From positions 9,105 through 73,104 of the forward strand of contig DJOT01000035.1 of assembly GCA_002439095.1 (NCBI GenBank): DNA of 64,000 bases, in the 5' to 3' direction. A model generated the notes under the pieces. It was not told the origin of the DNA and made no database searches. It saw only the letters and a list, made by a program, of their open reading frames with translations. The position numbers and the translations under genes are program-made. Shown in pieces: positions 23,936 through 32,098 of this stretch; position 1 is the stretch's first letter, and every line of letters starts with the position of its first letter. This stretch comes from Bacteroidales bacterium UBA6431 (GTDB lineage: Bacteria; Bacteroidota; Bacteroidia; Bacteroidales; UBA932).

Positions 23936-25978
23936 ATGGCTCAAAAACCCAACAATAAGCACAACAAAGGCCAGAGAGTGATCAGGATCAACTTCTCGAC
24001 CATCCTCTATGTCATACTCCTTGTGAGCATCGGGTGGATGCTTCTCAGCAACAGTTCCACTCCCGCGGGCAAGATTGAATGGGCCCAGGTCCAGGAGATG
24101 GCCCGGGAGGGCGACATCAGCGAGATACACTTTGTCCGTAACGACTTCCGTGGCGACGTGACAGTCCGTCCGGACAGGTTAGGGAAGTATTCTAACCTGT
24201 TCACAAACGGGAAACTCCCCAAAAAGTCCCCTCAGTTCTATTTCCTCACTTCCACCAAATTTGATCCGGAAAGTGAATTCAGCGAGTTGAACGCAGGACT
24301 GCAGGACGGCTCAAAGGTCAAGTTGTATATTGAAAACGAGACCAATATCTGGGGCGGCATCCTCGAATGGGTGCTTCCGATTGCGTTGCTTCTGCTTCTT
24401 TATGGGTGGATGTTCCGCTCCATGTCCAGACAGATGGGCGGCGGAAACGGCGGTGGCGGTGGAATGAACCCTTTCAATGTAGGCAAAGCGACAGGTAAAC
24501 TCACAGACAAAGACAAGGTCAATGTCACTTTCAAGGATGTGGCCGGTTTGTACGGTGCAAAAGAAGAAGTGATGGAGATCGTGGATTTTCTCAAGAATCC
24601 GGCAAAATATACTGCTCTCGGCGGAAAAATCCCTAAAGGCGCACTTCTCGTCGGCCCTCCGGGCACCGGAAAGACCTTGCTTGCCAAAGCTGTCGCAGGA
24701 GAGGCGAATGTGCCATTCTTCAGCATAAGCGGATCCGACTTCGTGGAGATGTTCGTCGGAGTCGGGGCCAGCAGGGTCCGGGATCTTTTCGCACAAGCGA
24801 AAGAAAAGGCCCCGTGCATCGTGTTCATCGATGAAATAGACGCCGTGGGACGCGCAAGGGGAAAAAATGTCGGATTTTCATCCAACGATGAGCGCGAGAA
24901 CACTCTCAACCAGCTTCTCACAGAGATGGACGGTTTCGACACCAACAGCGGAGTCATCGTCCTTGCGGCCACCAACCGAGCCGACATATTGGACAAGGCT
25001 CTCACCAGAGCCGGTCGTTTTGACCGCCAGATACATGTGACTCTGCCTGACCTCAATGAAAGAAAAGAGATTTTTGCAGTCCATGTCAAGAAACTCAAAC
25101 TCTCTCCGGACTTCGATGTGGAGGCCATCGCCAAACAGACGCCTGGATTCTCCGGAGCCGACATAGCCAATGTCTGCAATGAAGCCGCCCTTACGGCTGC
25201 ACGCAAAGGAAAGAAGGCTGTAGACAATTCCGACTTCATAGATGCGGTCGACAGGGTAGTGGGCGGAATCGAAAGGAAAAAGACAATCATGTCTCCAGAT
25301 GAGAAGAGACTTACAGCATACCACGAGGCCGGCCACGCGGTTGCGGGATGGCTTCTCCCGGGATGCGATCCGGTGCTGAAGGTATCAATAATCCCTCGCG
25401 GTCAGGCACTCGGCCTGACCTGGAGTCTCCCGGACGAGAAAGTCATGATGTCCAAGTCTGACATGATGGACGAGATGTGCTGTCTTGTCGGCGGAAGGGT
25501 GGCAGAAGAAATTGTCAACAACGGAATCCCTTGTACGGGCGCGCTCAATGACTTCGAAAAGATGACCAAGATGGCGTACGCCATGGTTACCTACTATGGC
25601 ATGAGCGACAAGATAGGAAACCTCTCATTCTATGACTCAAGCGGAAGCAACGGCTATGACCTCACCAAACCTTACAGCGAGAAGACGGCACAGACGATTG
25701 ACGCCGAGGCCAAAGCGCTTGTGGACGAGGTGACAAAGCGCACCACCAAGATTCTCAAAGACAATTGGGACAAACTTGAGACGCTTGCGCAGATGCTTAT
25801 AGAAAAAGAGGTCATCACGGCAGACGACATCGAGAAACTCTTCGGCCCGAAAGCCGGGACCCATGGGGAAGAGCGGCTCAAAGGCGACCAGGCACAAGGC
25901 CCGGGGCCGGAAGACCAGAAGCCGGAAGCCCCGGCGGAGTCTGAAAACAAGAACGACGAACACAAGGAAAATGAATAA
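23936..25978 (+). CDS. ftsH: ATP-dependent zinc metalloprotease FtsH
   Basis: A 680-residue inner-membrane protease; the ATG at 23936 follows the -7 box directly, and an upstream extension is non-homologous. An N-terminal transmembrane helix (INFSTILYVILLVSIGWML) and a second (WVLPIALLLLLYGWMF) flank the periplasmic domain, then a Gly-rich linker. The AAA domain has GPPGTGKT, FIDEIDAVGRARG and an SRH with TNRADILDKAL. The protease site is HEAGH. The tail is Glu/Pro-rich. It degrades membrane and short-lived proteins. The last codons overlap cdsA by 8 bp. Confidence 0.98.
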   Translation: MAQKPNNKHNKGQRVIRINFSTILYVILLVSIGWMLLSNSSTPAGKIEWAQVQEMAREGDISEIHFVRNDFRGDVTVRPDRLGKYSNLFTNGKLPKKSPQFYFLTSTKFDPESEFSELNAGLQDGSKVKLYIENETNIWGGILEWVLPIALLLLLYGWMFRSMSRQMGGGNGGGGGMNPFNVGKATGKLTDKDKVNVTFKDVAGLYGAKEEVMEIVDFLKNPAKYTALGGKIPKGALLVGPPGTGKTLLAKAVAGEANVPFFSISGSDFVEMFVGVGASRVRDLFAQAKEKAPCIVFIDEIDAVGRARGKNVGFSSNDERENTLNQLLTEMDGFDTNSGVIVLAATNRADILDKALTRAGRFDRQIHVTLPDLNERKEIFAVHVKKLKLSPDFDVEAIAKQTPGFSGADIANVCNEAALTAARKGKKAVDNSDFIDAVDRVVGGIERKKTIMSPDEKRLTAYHEAGHAVAGWLLPGCDPVLKVSIIPRGQALGLTWSLPDEKVMMSKSDMMDEMCCLVGGRVAEEIVNNGIPCTGALNDFEKMTKMAYAMVTYYGMSDKIGNLSFYDSSGSNGYDLTKPYSEKTAQTIDAEAKALVDEVTKRTTKILKDNWDKLETLAQMLIEKEVITADDIEKLFGPKAGTHGEERLKGDQAQGPGPEDQKPEAPAESENKNDEHKENE

Positions 25979-26801
25979 TCTGCTGAAGAGAACCCTTGCC
26001 GGACTGGTTTTCCTTGTCGTGATGGTTTTCGGCACGATTTGGGACAGGACACTTTTTGGTGCCCTGTTCCTTGTCATTTTATATACAGCCCTCCGGGAGT
26101 TCTACACAATGACTCTGGGGCAGCGGTATCCTATACAACAAAAGATAGGCTTGCTTACGGCAGTGGCGGCATTCATACTCATTGCCGCTGCACAGTTCTT
26201 CGGATGGGACATCAGGCTGCTGCTTCTGGTGCTGTTCCCGCTGCTGCTGATTCCGGTGTCCTGCATCTTTTTTCCCGAAAGGGACGGCTTTTCCGATATC
26301 GGACTCATTTATGCGGGTCTCGGATACATCGCCCTGCCTATCTGCCTGTCTCCGCTTCTTGTTATGGACGGCCCCGTTTTTGACGGTTGGCATATTTTGC
26401 CGCTTTTCATCATAATCTGGGTATCGGACGTAGGGGCATATTGTGTCGGCTCCATCCTCGGAAGGAGGGCCGGAGCACGTAAATTGGCACCGGAGATCTC
26501 GCCGAAGAAATCATGGTGGGGATTCTGGGGTGGACTGGTCTTCAGCGCAGCAGCAGCCCTACTGATGTGCAAACTCGGATGGCTGCCCTACTATTGGATT
26601 CACAGCATGATGTTGGGTATCGTGATATGCCTTGGAGGTGTGTGTGGGGATCTGTTCGAGTCCGAGTGGAAGCGCAGCTGCGGAGTCAAGGATTCGGGCA
26701 ATTGCATTCCGGGACACGGCGGAATGCTTGACCGGTTCGACAGCAGCCTGGTGGGGATTCCGCTCGGGATCGTATATCTCGCAGCGTTCGGACTTCTATG
26801 A
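25971..26801 (+). CDS. cdsA: Phosphatidate cytidylyltransferase
   Basis: A 276-residue integral membrane enzyme making CDP-diacylglycerol from phosphatidic acid and CTP. The ATG at 25971 sits inside the end of ftsH. Seven to eight hydrophobic segments span the protein. The C-terminal CDS signature is intact: ESEWKRSCGVKDSGNCIPGH followed by GGMLDRFDS, holding the catalytic metal-binding residues. Overlap with psd at an ATGA junction makes ftsH-cdsA-psd a tightly coupled set, with CdsA supplying the precursor pool for phospholipid head groups. Confidence 0.96.
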   Translation: MNNLLKRTLAGLVFLVVMVFGTIWDRTLFGALFLVILYTALREFYTMTLGQRYPIQQKIGLLTAVAAFILIAAAQFFGWDIRLLLLVLFPLLLIPVSCIFFPERDGFSDIGLIYAGLGYIALPICLSPLLVMDGPVFDGWHILPLFIIIWVSDVGAYCVGSILGRRAGARKLAPEISPKKSWWGFWGGLVFSAAAALLMCKLGWLPYYWIHSMMLGIVICLGGVCGDLFESEWKRSCGVKDSGNCIPGHGGMLDRFDSSLVGIPLGIVYLAAFGLL

Positions 26802-27481
26802 TAGACCGCAACTCCAGAGGCACCCTCGCCCTCGTTTACGCCTTCAGTGCCGCTGCCGGTGCGGCGCTCTTGTTGTTTGTGCACGTCAGCTGGATTGTAT
26901 GGCCCGTGCTGGCCCTGCTGCTGTGGTTCTGTATCTGGCAGACCTTTTTTTTCCGGGTACCGCAGCGAAAATGCAATGGTTCTGGCACATGCATATCTTC
27001 TGTCGCAGACGGCAAGGTCGTCATCATCGAAAAGGCATACGAAAAAGAATACCTAAAATGCGAATGCATCCAGGTATCCGTATACATGAATTTCTTCGAT
27101 GTTCACGCCAACTTTTGGCCGGCGGACGGAGAAGTGAGTTACTACAAGTATTATCCCGGCAAACACCTGCTTGCGTTCAAGCCTAAAGCCTCCGAGGAAA
27201 ACGAGCACAGCTGCACGGGGATGACGTTACCTGGAGGGGAAAGGATCTTTTTCAAACAGATAGCGGGTGGCTTCGCCCGCAGGATAGTCTGCTATGCCCA
27301 CAGATGCAATTCCGTCAAGGCAGGCAACCAATGCGGGATCATCAAATTCGGTTCGAGGATAGACCTTTTCCTCCCGCTGGATGCGGAGCTGAGAGTCTCC
27401 GTTGGCGATTATGTCAGGGCGTGCGAGACTGTCATTGCAGAATTGCCCTCAAGTCCATCTTCAATTGCTCGACAGAAGTGA
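26798..27481 (+). CDS. psd: Phosphatidylserine decarboxylase proenzyme
   Basis: A 227-residue enzyme converting phosphatidylserine to phosphatidylethanolamine. Two hydrophobic N-terminal helices (about residues 8-50) anchor it in the membrane. The core has VSVYMNFFDVHANFWPADG with the conserved His, and IIKFGSRIDLFLP, where self-cleavage before Ser makes the pyruvoyl group. This short form with FGSR is the PSD-A type also found in archaea and many anaerobes. It overlaps cdsA by 4 bp, and its last 50 bp overlap the convergent HAD gene. Confidence 0.94.
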   Translation: MIDRNSRGTLALVYAFSAAAGAALLLFVHVSWIVWPVLALLLWFCIWQTFFFRVPQRKCNGSGTCISSVADGKVVIIEKAYEKEYLKCECIQVSVYMNFFDVHANFWPADGEVSYYKYYPGKHLLAFKPKASEENEHSCTGMTLPGGERIFFKQIAGGFARRIVCYAHRCNSVKAGNQCGIIKFGSRIDLFLPLDAELRVSVGDYVRACETVIAELPSSPSSIARQK

Positions 27482-28040
27482 ATACCAGCCCTTTAATACC
27501 CAATGCCTCCGCAGCTGCGATATTTTCGGAATTATCATCAATGAACAGGCATTCTTCCGCTTTGAGTCCGAAACGTTCAAGGAGAATCCTATAGATTCTT
27601 TCATCAGGCTTCTTGCAATGTTCCTGACCTGAAATGACATAAGCATCCAAGAGTTCAAAAACCGGATAGTGCTTGGTGTCCTCGCGTATCAGAGGGAACG
27701 TCTCTGCAGACCAGTTTGACAGGCCGAAAAGGCGGTATCCGCGCTCTTTGAGCTCCCGTACCACAGCCTCCATCCCCGGTATCTGCCCGTTCATCATACC
27801 GATCCACTGCCCGAAATACATCTTGATCTCATTCGCCCACTCAGGATAAAGGGCTATTCTCTCGGCCATCGCGTCCTGAGTCGGCCTTCCGGCGTCCACG
27901 GTCGCGTTCCACTCATAAGGGCAAACATTCTGCAGGAAATACTCTGTCTTCTCCGGATCATTGAAATATTTGTCGAAAAGATGATGCGGATTCCAGTCCA
28001 CCAGAACAGACCCGAAATCGAAAATAATATTGTGAATCAT
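27432..28040 (-). CDS. HAD-superfamily (YihX-like) phosphatase
   Basis: A 202-residue cytoplasmic HAD hydrolase. Motif I is IIFDFGSVLVDW: the nucleophile Asp is present, but the second catalytic Asp of DxD is replaced by Gly. Motif II is GLSNW, the Lys motif is in CKKPDERIY, and motif IV is LFIDDN. The cap is the small helical type of beta-phosphoglucomutase-like and epoxide hydrolase-like members such as YihX, which also have Asp-x-Gly. The substrate is unknown, probably a sugar phosphate. It shares 50 bp of coding DNA with the convergent psd. Confidence 0.85.
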   Translation of the reverse strand: MIHNIIFDFGSVLVDWNPHHLFDKYFNDPEKTEYFLQNVCPYEWNATVDAGRPTQDAMAERIALYPEWANEIKMYFGQWIGMMNGQIPGMEAVVRELKERGYRLFGLSNWSAETFPLIREDTKHYPVFELLDAYVISGQEHCKKPDERIYRILLERFGLKAEECLFIDDNSENIAAAEALGIKGLVFTSVEQLKMDLRAILQ

Positions 28041-28042
28041 AC

Positions 28043-28501
28043 CTAATCTATTGTTTTTCTAGTTACTATAAGTATCACACCATTCGCTCCACGGGCACCA
28101 TAAAGAGCTGTGGTAGAGGCATCTTTCAACACATCAACCCTTTCCACCATATCAGGCTGGATGTGGCTTATGTCGTCAGTCTCCATCCCGTCCAAGAGGA
28201 TAAGTGGTTCATTGCTCCCCATGATCGAGTTCACTCCACGGATTGAGATTGAGGTACCGTTGACGACAAGTCCGGGGACCCGCCCCTTGAGGTATTCATA
28301 AATGTCACTGTAACCGGAGCCCTGCTTGATTTCAAGCGATGAAACGGATGAGGCTGAATCTTTCTTCTTGATTTTACCATAACCGGTATTGACATACTCC
28401 TCCCCGGAATCACGCCCGGGGACATAATCAGCAGCTTTCCGTGAAGTCCCGCAAGAGACGACAATCAGGGCAGCCGCAGCAAAAGCAAACATTCGTTTCA
28501 T
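28043..28501 (-). CDS. Lipoprotein consisting of a TonB-receptor plug domain only
   Basis: A 152-residue predicted lipoprotein: signal MKRMFAFAAAALIVVSC with lipobox VVSC. After a 30-residue linker comes a SusC-type plug domain: IYEYLKGRVPGLVVNGTSI, SIRGVNSIMGSNEPLILLDG, IQPDMVERVDVLKDASTTAL, YGARGANGVILIVT. The match to the plug of SusC-like receptors is clear, but there is no beta-barrel, and the downstream DNA encodes an unrelated HAD protein, so this is not a simple truncation at a frame break. It lies 2 bp before the HAD gene on the same strand. Function unknown; such free plugs occur in Bacteroidota. Confidence 0.85.
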   Translation of the reverse strand: MKRMFAFAAAALIVVSCGTSRKAADYVPGRDSGEEYVNTGYGKIKKKDSASSVSSLEIKQGSGYSDIYEYLKGRVPGLVVNGTSISIRGVNSIMGSNEPLILLDGMETDDISHIQPDMVERVDVLKDASTTALYGARGANGVILIVTRKTID

Positions 28502-28555
28502 CGCAAATTGTTATTAGTATTCCTCAAATATACAAAACATTTTCATATCCGGGCC

Positions 28556-28585
28556 TTGCGGATTCGGGAAAATGACGTATCTTTG
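28556..28585 (+). promoter_or_regulatory. tRNA-Cys promoter
   Basis: TTG at 28556-28558, a 19-bp spacer and TATCTTTG at 28578-28585 form a full Bacteroidota promoter that ends 10 bp before the mature tRNA. Confidence 0.65.
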
Positions 28586-28595
28586 CATTCCCGAT

Positions 28596-28666
28596 GGTGC
28601 GTTGGCCGAGTGGTCAGGCGCAGGTCTGCAAAACCTGTCACAGTGGTTCGATTCCGCTACGCACCT
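28596..28666 (+). tRNA. tRNA-Cys (anticodon GCA)
   Basis: A cloverleaf folds with acceptor GGTGCGT/ACGCACC, anticodon stem CAGGT/ACCTG around loop CTGCAAA (anticodon GCA), and T-loop GTTCGATTC. Discriminator T at 28666 is followed by an encoded CCA (28667-28669). Confidence 0.95.
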
Positions 28667-28672
28667 CCAACG

Positions 28673-28700
28673 AGTGCTTTCAGTTCGTTCTGAAAGCACT
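28673..28700. terminator. Hairpin after tRNA-Cys
   Basis: AGTGCTTTCAG (28673-28683) and CTGAAAGCACT (28690-28700) form a perfect 11-bp stem with a 6-nt loop, 4 bp after the tRNA. The T tract is weak (TTGTCGT). The rest of the gap to 28861 holds only the promoter of the next gene. Confidence 0.5.
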
Positions 28701-28824
28701 TGTCGTATCTGACCTGCAAGACTGACGTCCCGAAGAATAACAGATAAGTGCAAAAAACTGGCGAAAAGGCAACGAATCGAAAGCTTGGGAGGGCATCGGT
28801 TTCAGTTTTTCAAAAAATATGACT

Positions 28825-28832
28825 TATCTTTG
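28825..28832 (+). promoter_or_regulatory. -7 box of the CDP-alcohol phosphatidyltransferase gene
   Basis: TATCTTTG lies 29 bp before the ATG. No clear -33 box is seen. Confidence 0.45.
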
Positions 28833-28861
28833 AAGTCTCATTAAGATAAGACACTATCGAT

Positions 28862-29557
28862 ATGGAAACGAAACAAGCAACGAGAATTCAGACATCACTT
28901 CTCAACGGAGTGGAGAAAAAAGCTCTTGTATGGCTCGCTGAGAGACAGCCGAAATGGATGACGTCAGATATCTTGACAGGCATAGGCTTCATCGGCGCGC
29001 TTATAATAGCCGCAGGATTCATACTCACAAAGAAAAACATCGATTTTCTCTGGATTTCGACCTTTGGCCTGCTCGTCAACTGGTACGGAGACTCTCTCGA
29101 CGGCACTCTCGCAAGAGTACGCAAAAAGCAGCGTCCTATCTACGGGTATTATCTGGATCACACCGTTGACTGCATCAATGAAAGCGTCATGTTCATCGGA
29201 GCCGGGCTCTCCGGACTCATGATCAACCCGTCCCTCGCCCTTGCCGTACTGGTCCTCTACCTTCTTATGACCATCAATGTCAGTGTCAATGCCCATCTCA
29301 AGAGCGAGTTCAGACTGACCTACGCAAAGCTCGGCCCGACTGAATTCAGGCTGATCGTGATGATCGTCAACACTCTTTTCATATTCATAAAGCCGCTGTC
29401 GGAGTTCCACAAGACCTACCACCTGTTCGGATACGAATTCGGAATGAAAGCCCTTGACTTCGTAGCAGTAGGCATGATAGTGATTCTGGCGATAATGTAT
29501 CTGGTGACCATTTTCTCAGATGCCGCCAAGTATTCCAAGATGGATCCGAAAAAATAA
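28862..29557 (+). CDS. CDP-alcohol phosphatidyltransferase family protein
   Basis: A 231-residue integral membrane enzyme with about six hydrophobic segments. The family motif D-x2-DG-x2-AR-x8-G-x3-D-x3-D is complete: DSLDGTLARVRKKQ, then GYYLDHTVD. It transfers a phosphatidyl group from CDP-diacylglycerol to an alcohol. The acceptor cannot be told from sequence; phosphatidylglycerol-phosphate, phosphatidylserine or inositol-type synthases share this motif. The neighbouring cardiolipin synthase gene, 12 bp downstream, makes an anionic phospholipid branch plausible. Confidence 0.9.
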   Translation: METKQATRIQTSLLNGVEKKALVWLAERQPKWMTSDILTGIGFIGALIIAAGFILTKKNIDFLWISTFGLLVNWYGDSLDGTLARVRKKQRPIYGYYLDHTVDCINESVMFIGAGLSGLMINPSLALAVLVLYLLMTINVSVNAHLKSEFRLTYAKLGPTEFRLIVMIVNTLFIFIKPLSEFHKTYHLFGYEFGMKALDFVAVGMIVILAIMYLVTIFSDAAKYSKMDPKK

Positions 29558-29569
29558 AGGCAACCTCGG

Positions 29570-30976
29570 ATGAGCCTCTGGTGGAGCATTATTTTCTTTC
29601 TGGTGCTTCTCAGCATCATCGTCATGATGATTTCAGAGAACCGCCACCCTCTGCGCACCATAGCATGGATTATGGTTCTCATATTCCTGCCTGGCGTGGG
29701 GCTCGTCCTGTATATGATTTTCGGGCGCGACAACCGCAACCGGCGCCTCGTGAGCGATGCCGACCTGCGGGAGTTCAAATCCAACACATCAAGACTGTAC
29801 GCCCTGCAGATATGCAGCCGTCCCGAGCCTTCTGAAAAGGATCTGATCAATCTTCTCTGGGGATGCAACCTCGCTTTTCCGCTGAACGGGAACTCCCTGA
29901 AGGTCTACACGAACTTCGACACGATGTACGCCGACCTTCTGACGGACATGCGCAACGCCAGGAGCCATATCCACTTCCAGTTTTTCAAATTTGAAGACGA
30001 CCCGGTCGGGGAACTCGCAGCACGCATCCTCATCGACAAAGCCAAAGCCGGACTGGAAGTCCGCGTGCAATACGATGATGCCGCCAACCTGCAGCGCAAG
30101 TCCTTTTTCAAACGGCTCAAAGAGGAAGGCGTCATGGTGCAACCTTTCCTCAAAGTCCCCATTCCGTTCATCTCAAGCAGCACCAACTACCGCAACCACC
30201 GTAAAGTGGCCGTGATAGACGGAACCGTCGGATACATCGGAGGCATGAACATAGCGCAGCGGTACTCGACAGGCATCCGGGGAGGCATGTGGAGGGACAC
30301 CCATATACGGGTCACCGGACCGGCTGTGTCAGAAATGCAGACCAGTTTCCTCGTGGACTGGCAATTCTCCTCAAAGAAGCCGCTTTTCTCTGAAAAATAT
30401 TATCCGCAGGCACCTGTGGACGGAGATGTGCTCATGCAGGTAGCGACTTCCGGACCAATGGACGAATGGAGAGTCATCATGCAGGGCATAGTCCAAATGA
30501 TCGCCCAAAGCAGGGAGTACATCTACATCCAGTCCCCATACCTGATCCCTACCGAACCGGTGCTTCTGGCACTCCGCAACGCAGCCCTTTCCGGAGTGGA
30601 TGTCAGGATAATGATCCCGTACCGCGGCGACAGGGGAGTAATCGTCCCGCTCGCGACCCGCTCCTATGTCAAAGACGTGGTGACCGCAGGAGTAAAGGTC
30701 GATTTCTACGAAAACGGTTACATGCATTCCAAAGCCATCGTCTCCGATGACCGTGTCGCGACCATCGGCTCCACGAACATGGACGTGCGCAGCTACGAGC
30801 AGGATTTCGAGATCAATGCATTCATCTACGACAGGGAACTGGCGAAAAAGATGAAACACATTTTCCTTGAAGACGAAAAGCACACATGGCGGGTCGATCC
30901 GGAGAAATGGGCCGACAGGCCTTGGCCGGTCCGGTTCAGAGAGTCGCTATCGCGGCTCATGTCCCCTCTGTTATAA
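29570..30976 (+). CDS. cls: Cardiolipin synthase, phospholipase D superfamily
   Basis: A 468-residue membrane enzyme. Two N-terminal transmembrane helices (WWSIIFFLVLLSIIVMM and IAWIMVLIFLPGVGLVLYMI) precede two PLD domains. Both HKD motifs are intact: NHRKVAVIDG and MHSKAIVSDD, each followed by the Gly-Gly/Ser-Thr-Asn-Met-Asp strand (GGMN, GSTNMD). It condenses phosphatidylglycerol to cardiolipin. The gene follows a CDP-alcohol phosphatidyltransferase in the same direction. Its stop overlaps the end of a convergent arginase-family gene by 6 bp. Confidence 0.93.
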   Translation: MSLWWSIIFFLVLLSIIVMMISENRHPLRTIAWIMVLIFLPGVGLVLYMIFGRDNRNRRLVSDADLREFKSNTSRLYALQICSRPEPSEKDLINLLWGCNLAFPLNGNSLKVYTNFDTMYADLLTDMRNARSHIHFQFFKFEDDPVGELAARILIDKAKAGLEVRVQYDDAANLQRKSFFKRLKEEGVMVQPFLKVPIPFISSSTNYRNHRKVAVIDGTVGYIGGMNIAQRYSTGIRGGMWRDTHIRVTGPAVSEMQTSFLVDWQFSSKKPLFSEKYYPQAPVDGDVLMQVATSGPMDEWRVIMQGIVQMIAQSREYIYIQSPYLIPTEPVLLALRNAALSGVDVRIMIPYRGDRGVIVPLATRSYVKDVVTAGVKVDFYENGYMHSKAIVSDDRVATIGSTNMDVRSYEQDFEINAFIYDRELAKKMKHIFLEDEKHTWRVDPEKWADRPWPVRFRESLSRLMSPLL

Positions 30977-31579
30977 AGAGGAAAACCAGTCCTTCAGCAC
31001 CCTGTAAGTGCTTCGGTTAAGCGCAATGTCGGCATCGGTGCCTCCTTGAGCACGGGTGATGCCGCCGCAGATATCAGCACCGACTATCTCACGCCTCCCG
31101 GCAAGTTCATCAAGGGAGAGCTGAAGTTCTTTGAGGGTCAGATCACCCTGATCCCAGTCTGTCCGCGCATATTCAGGGGAAAGCACATCAAGATCCAAAG
31201 ATATATAGACAGGCAGGCCACCTGGTGAGAGGTTATGCAGGTCATTGGAGTGGCGTACAAGGTATGAAGCGCCCAGCATCGGCAGACGCCGTGCCTCCCG
31301 GACCCAGGAACCGCAGCTGAGAAGTTCTCCACCAAATGCAGCCGCCTGATCATCAGGGTGATGGTCATACAGCACAAGTTCGAATGGGTCAGCAATCCTC
31401 TCCAGAAAAAACAGGCTGACGTAATGATAATCGCCAGTCCCGATAAGGTGAAGAGCCCTTAAGGGAGTGGCCGAAATCTGTTGCCTGATCAGTGCCGCGC
31501 TTTCAGCGGAACAGTAACAACAAGTGCCTTCCAGCGATGAAAAATCTGCATTTACCACATCCATAATTACAAATTTCAC
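30971..31579 (-). CDS. Arginase/ureohydrolase-family protein
   Basis: A 202-residue protein, much shorter than true arginases or agmatinases (about 300). The metal-binding segments are recognisable but altered: GTGDYHY for GGDHS, LYDHHPDD for DAHxD, and SLDLDVLSPEYA for SxDxDxxDP. GADICGG replaces the final Glu-containing strand. Enough Asp and His residues remain for a binuclear Mn site. The substrate is unknown; guanidino-compound hydrolysis is a family-level guess. It diverges from the gene that begins the gcv operon. Confidence 0.75.
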   Translation of the reverse strand: MKFVIMDVVNADFSSLEGTCCYCSAESAALIRQQISATPLRALHLIGTGDYHYVSLFFLERIADPFELVLYDHHPDDQAAAFGGELLSCGSWVREARRLPMLGASYLVRHSNDLHNLSPGGLPVYISLDLDVLSPEYARTDWDQGDLTLKELQLSLDELAGRREIVGADICGGITRAQGGTDADIALNRSTYRVLKDWFSSL

Positions 31580-31589
31580 ATTTTTTTGC

Positions 31590-31597
31590 TATATTTG
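31590..31597 (+). promoter_or_regulatory. -7 box at the head of the gcv gene cluster
   Basis: TATATTTG lies 23 bp before the ATG at 31621. The leader is too short to hold a glycine riboswitch, and none was seen. Confidence 0.5.
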
Positions 31598-31620
31598 TTC
31601 AAATTATCTTAATTGTTTAC

Positions 31621-32085
31621 ATGGTATCGGACACCGCCAATACAATTGACCCCGAAAAGGTCTACTTCTCAATGGACGAACTCACGCTTGACACGGAGGA
31701 CGGCCCAAAGACCCTCAAACTGGGGGTCTGGTTAAATGTAGACCCAGTCCGCATACACAAGATGATAGTACGTGAGAAAGTGCTTCAGGTTGACACCATG
31801 GAGGTTCTCAATCCGCTGGTAAGCAAACTGCGCCGGGCGGATCCGGAATACTACAAAAGATTCATGGGCCTCAGGCTGGTGATCGACTATCCTGGATTCA
31901 GCAACGGGATACTTGCAAAGATCCCGTTCGAGAACGACCCTGTAGGCTTCTACAAGTGGTGGAGAAAAGGCAAGCACGAGGACAAGGTGTACCTTTCCCT
32001 CGGGAATCAGGTCAGGTTGTTCCAAAAAGTCGCCATGATGGATCCCAAGATGATTCTGAAAAGGGATTTGGAAACTCTTAAATAA
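31621..32085 (+). CDS. Unrecognised small protein at the head of the gcv operon
   Basis: A 154-residue soluble protein with mixed alpha/beta character, no signal peptide and no motif I recognise. It is rich in charged residues, with a central block RFMGLRLVIDYPGFSNGILA. It is the first gene after the promoter at 31590 and ends 13 bp before gcvT, so it is co-transcribed with glycine cleavage genes. A link to glycine metabolism is only a position-based guess. Confidence 0.75.
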   Translation: MVSDTANTIDPEKVYFSMDELTLDTEDGPKTLKLGVWLNVDPVRIHKMIVREKVLQVDTMEVLNPLVSKLRRADPEYYKRFMGLRLVIDYPGFSNGILAKIPFENDPVGFYKWWRKGKHEDKVYLSLGNQVRLFQKVAMMDPKMILKRDLETLK

Positions 32086-32098
32086 CTCTATATCAGAT

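Noticed and set aside
24400..25290. 296-codon open frame opposite ftsH
   Set aside because: Antisense to the AAA domain of FtsH; low-complexity Ser/Ala translation.
28508..28693. Small open frame across tRNA-Cys
   Set aside because: It reads through the tRNA and its promoter; no coding features.
31598..31620. Glycine riboswitch before the gcv operon
   Set aside because: Only about 20 nt lie between the -7 box and the first start codon, too short for any riboswitch.
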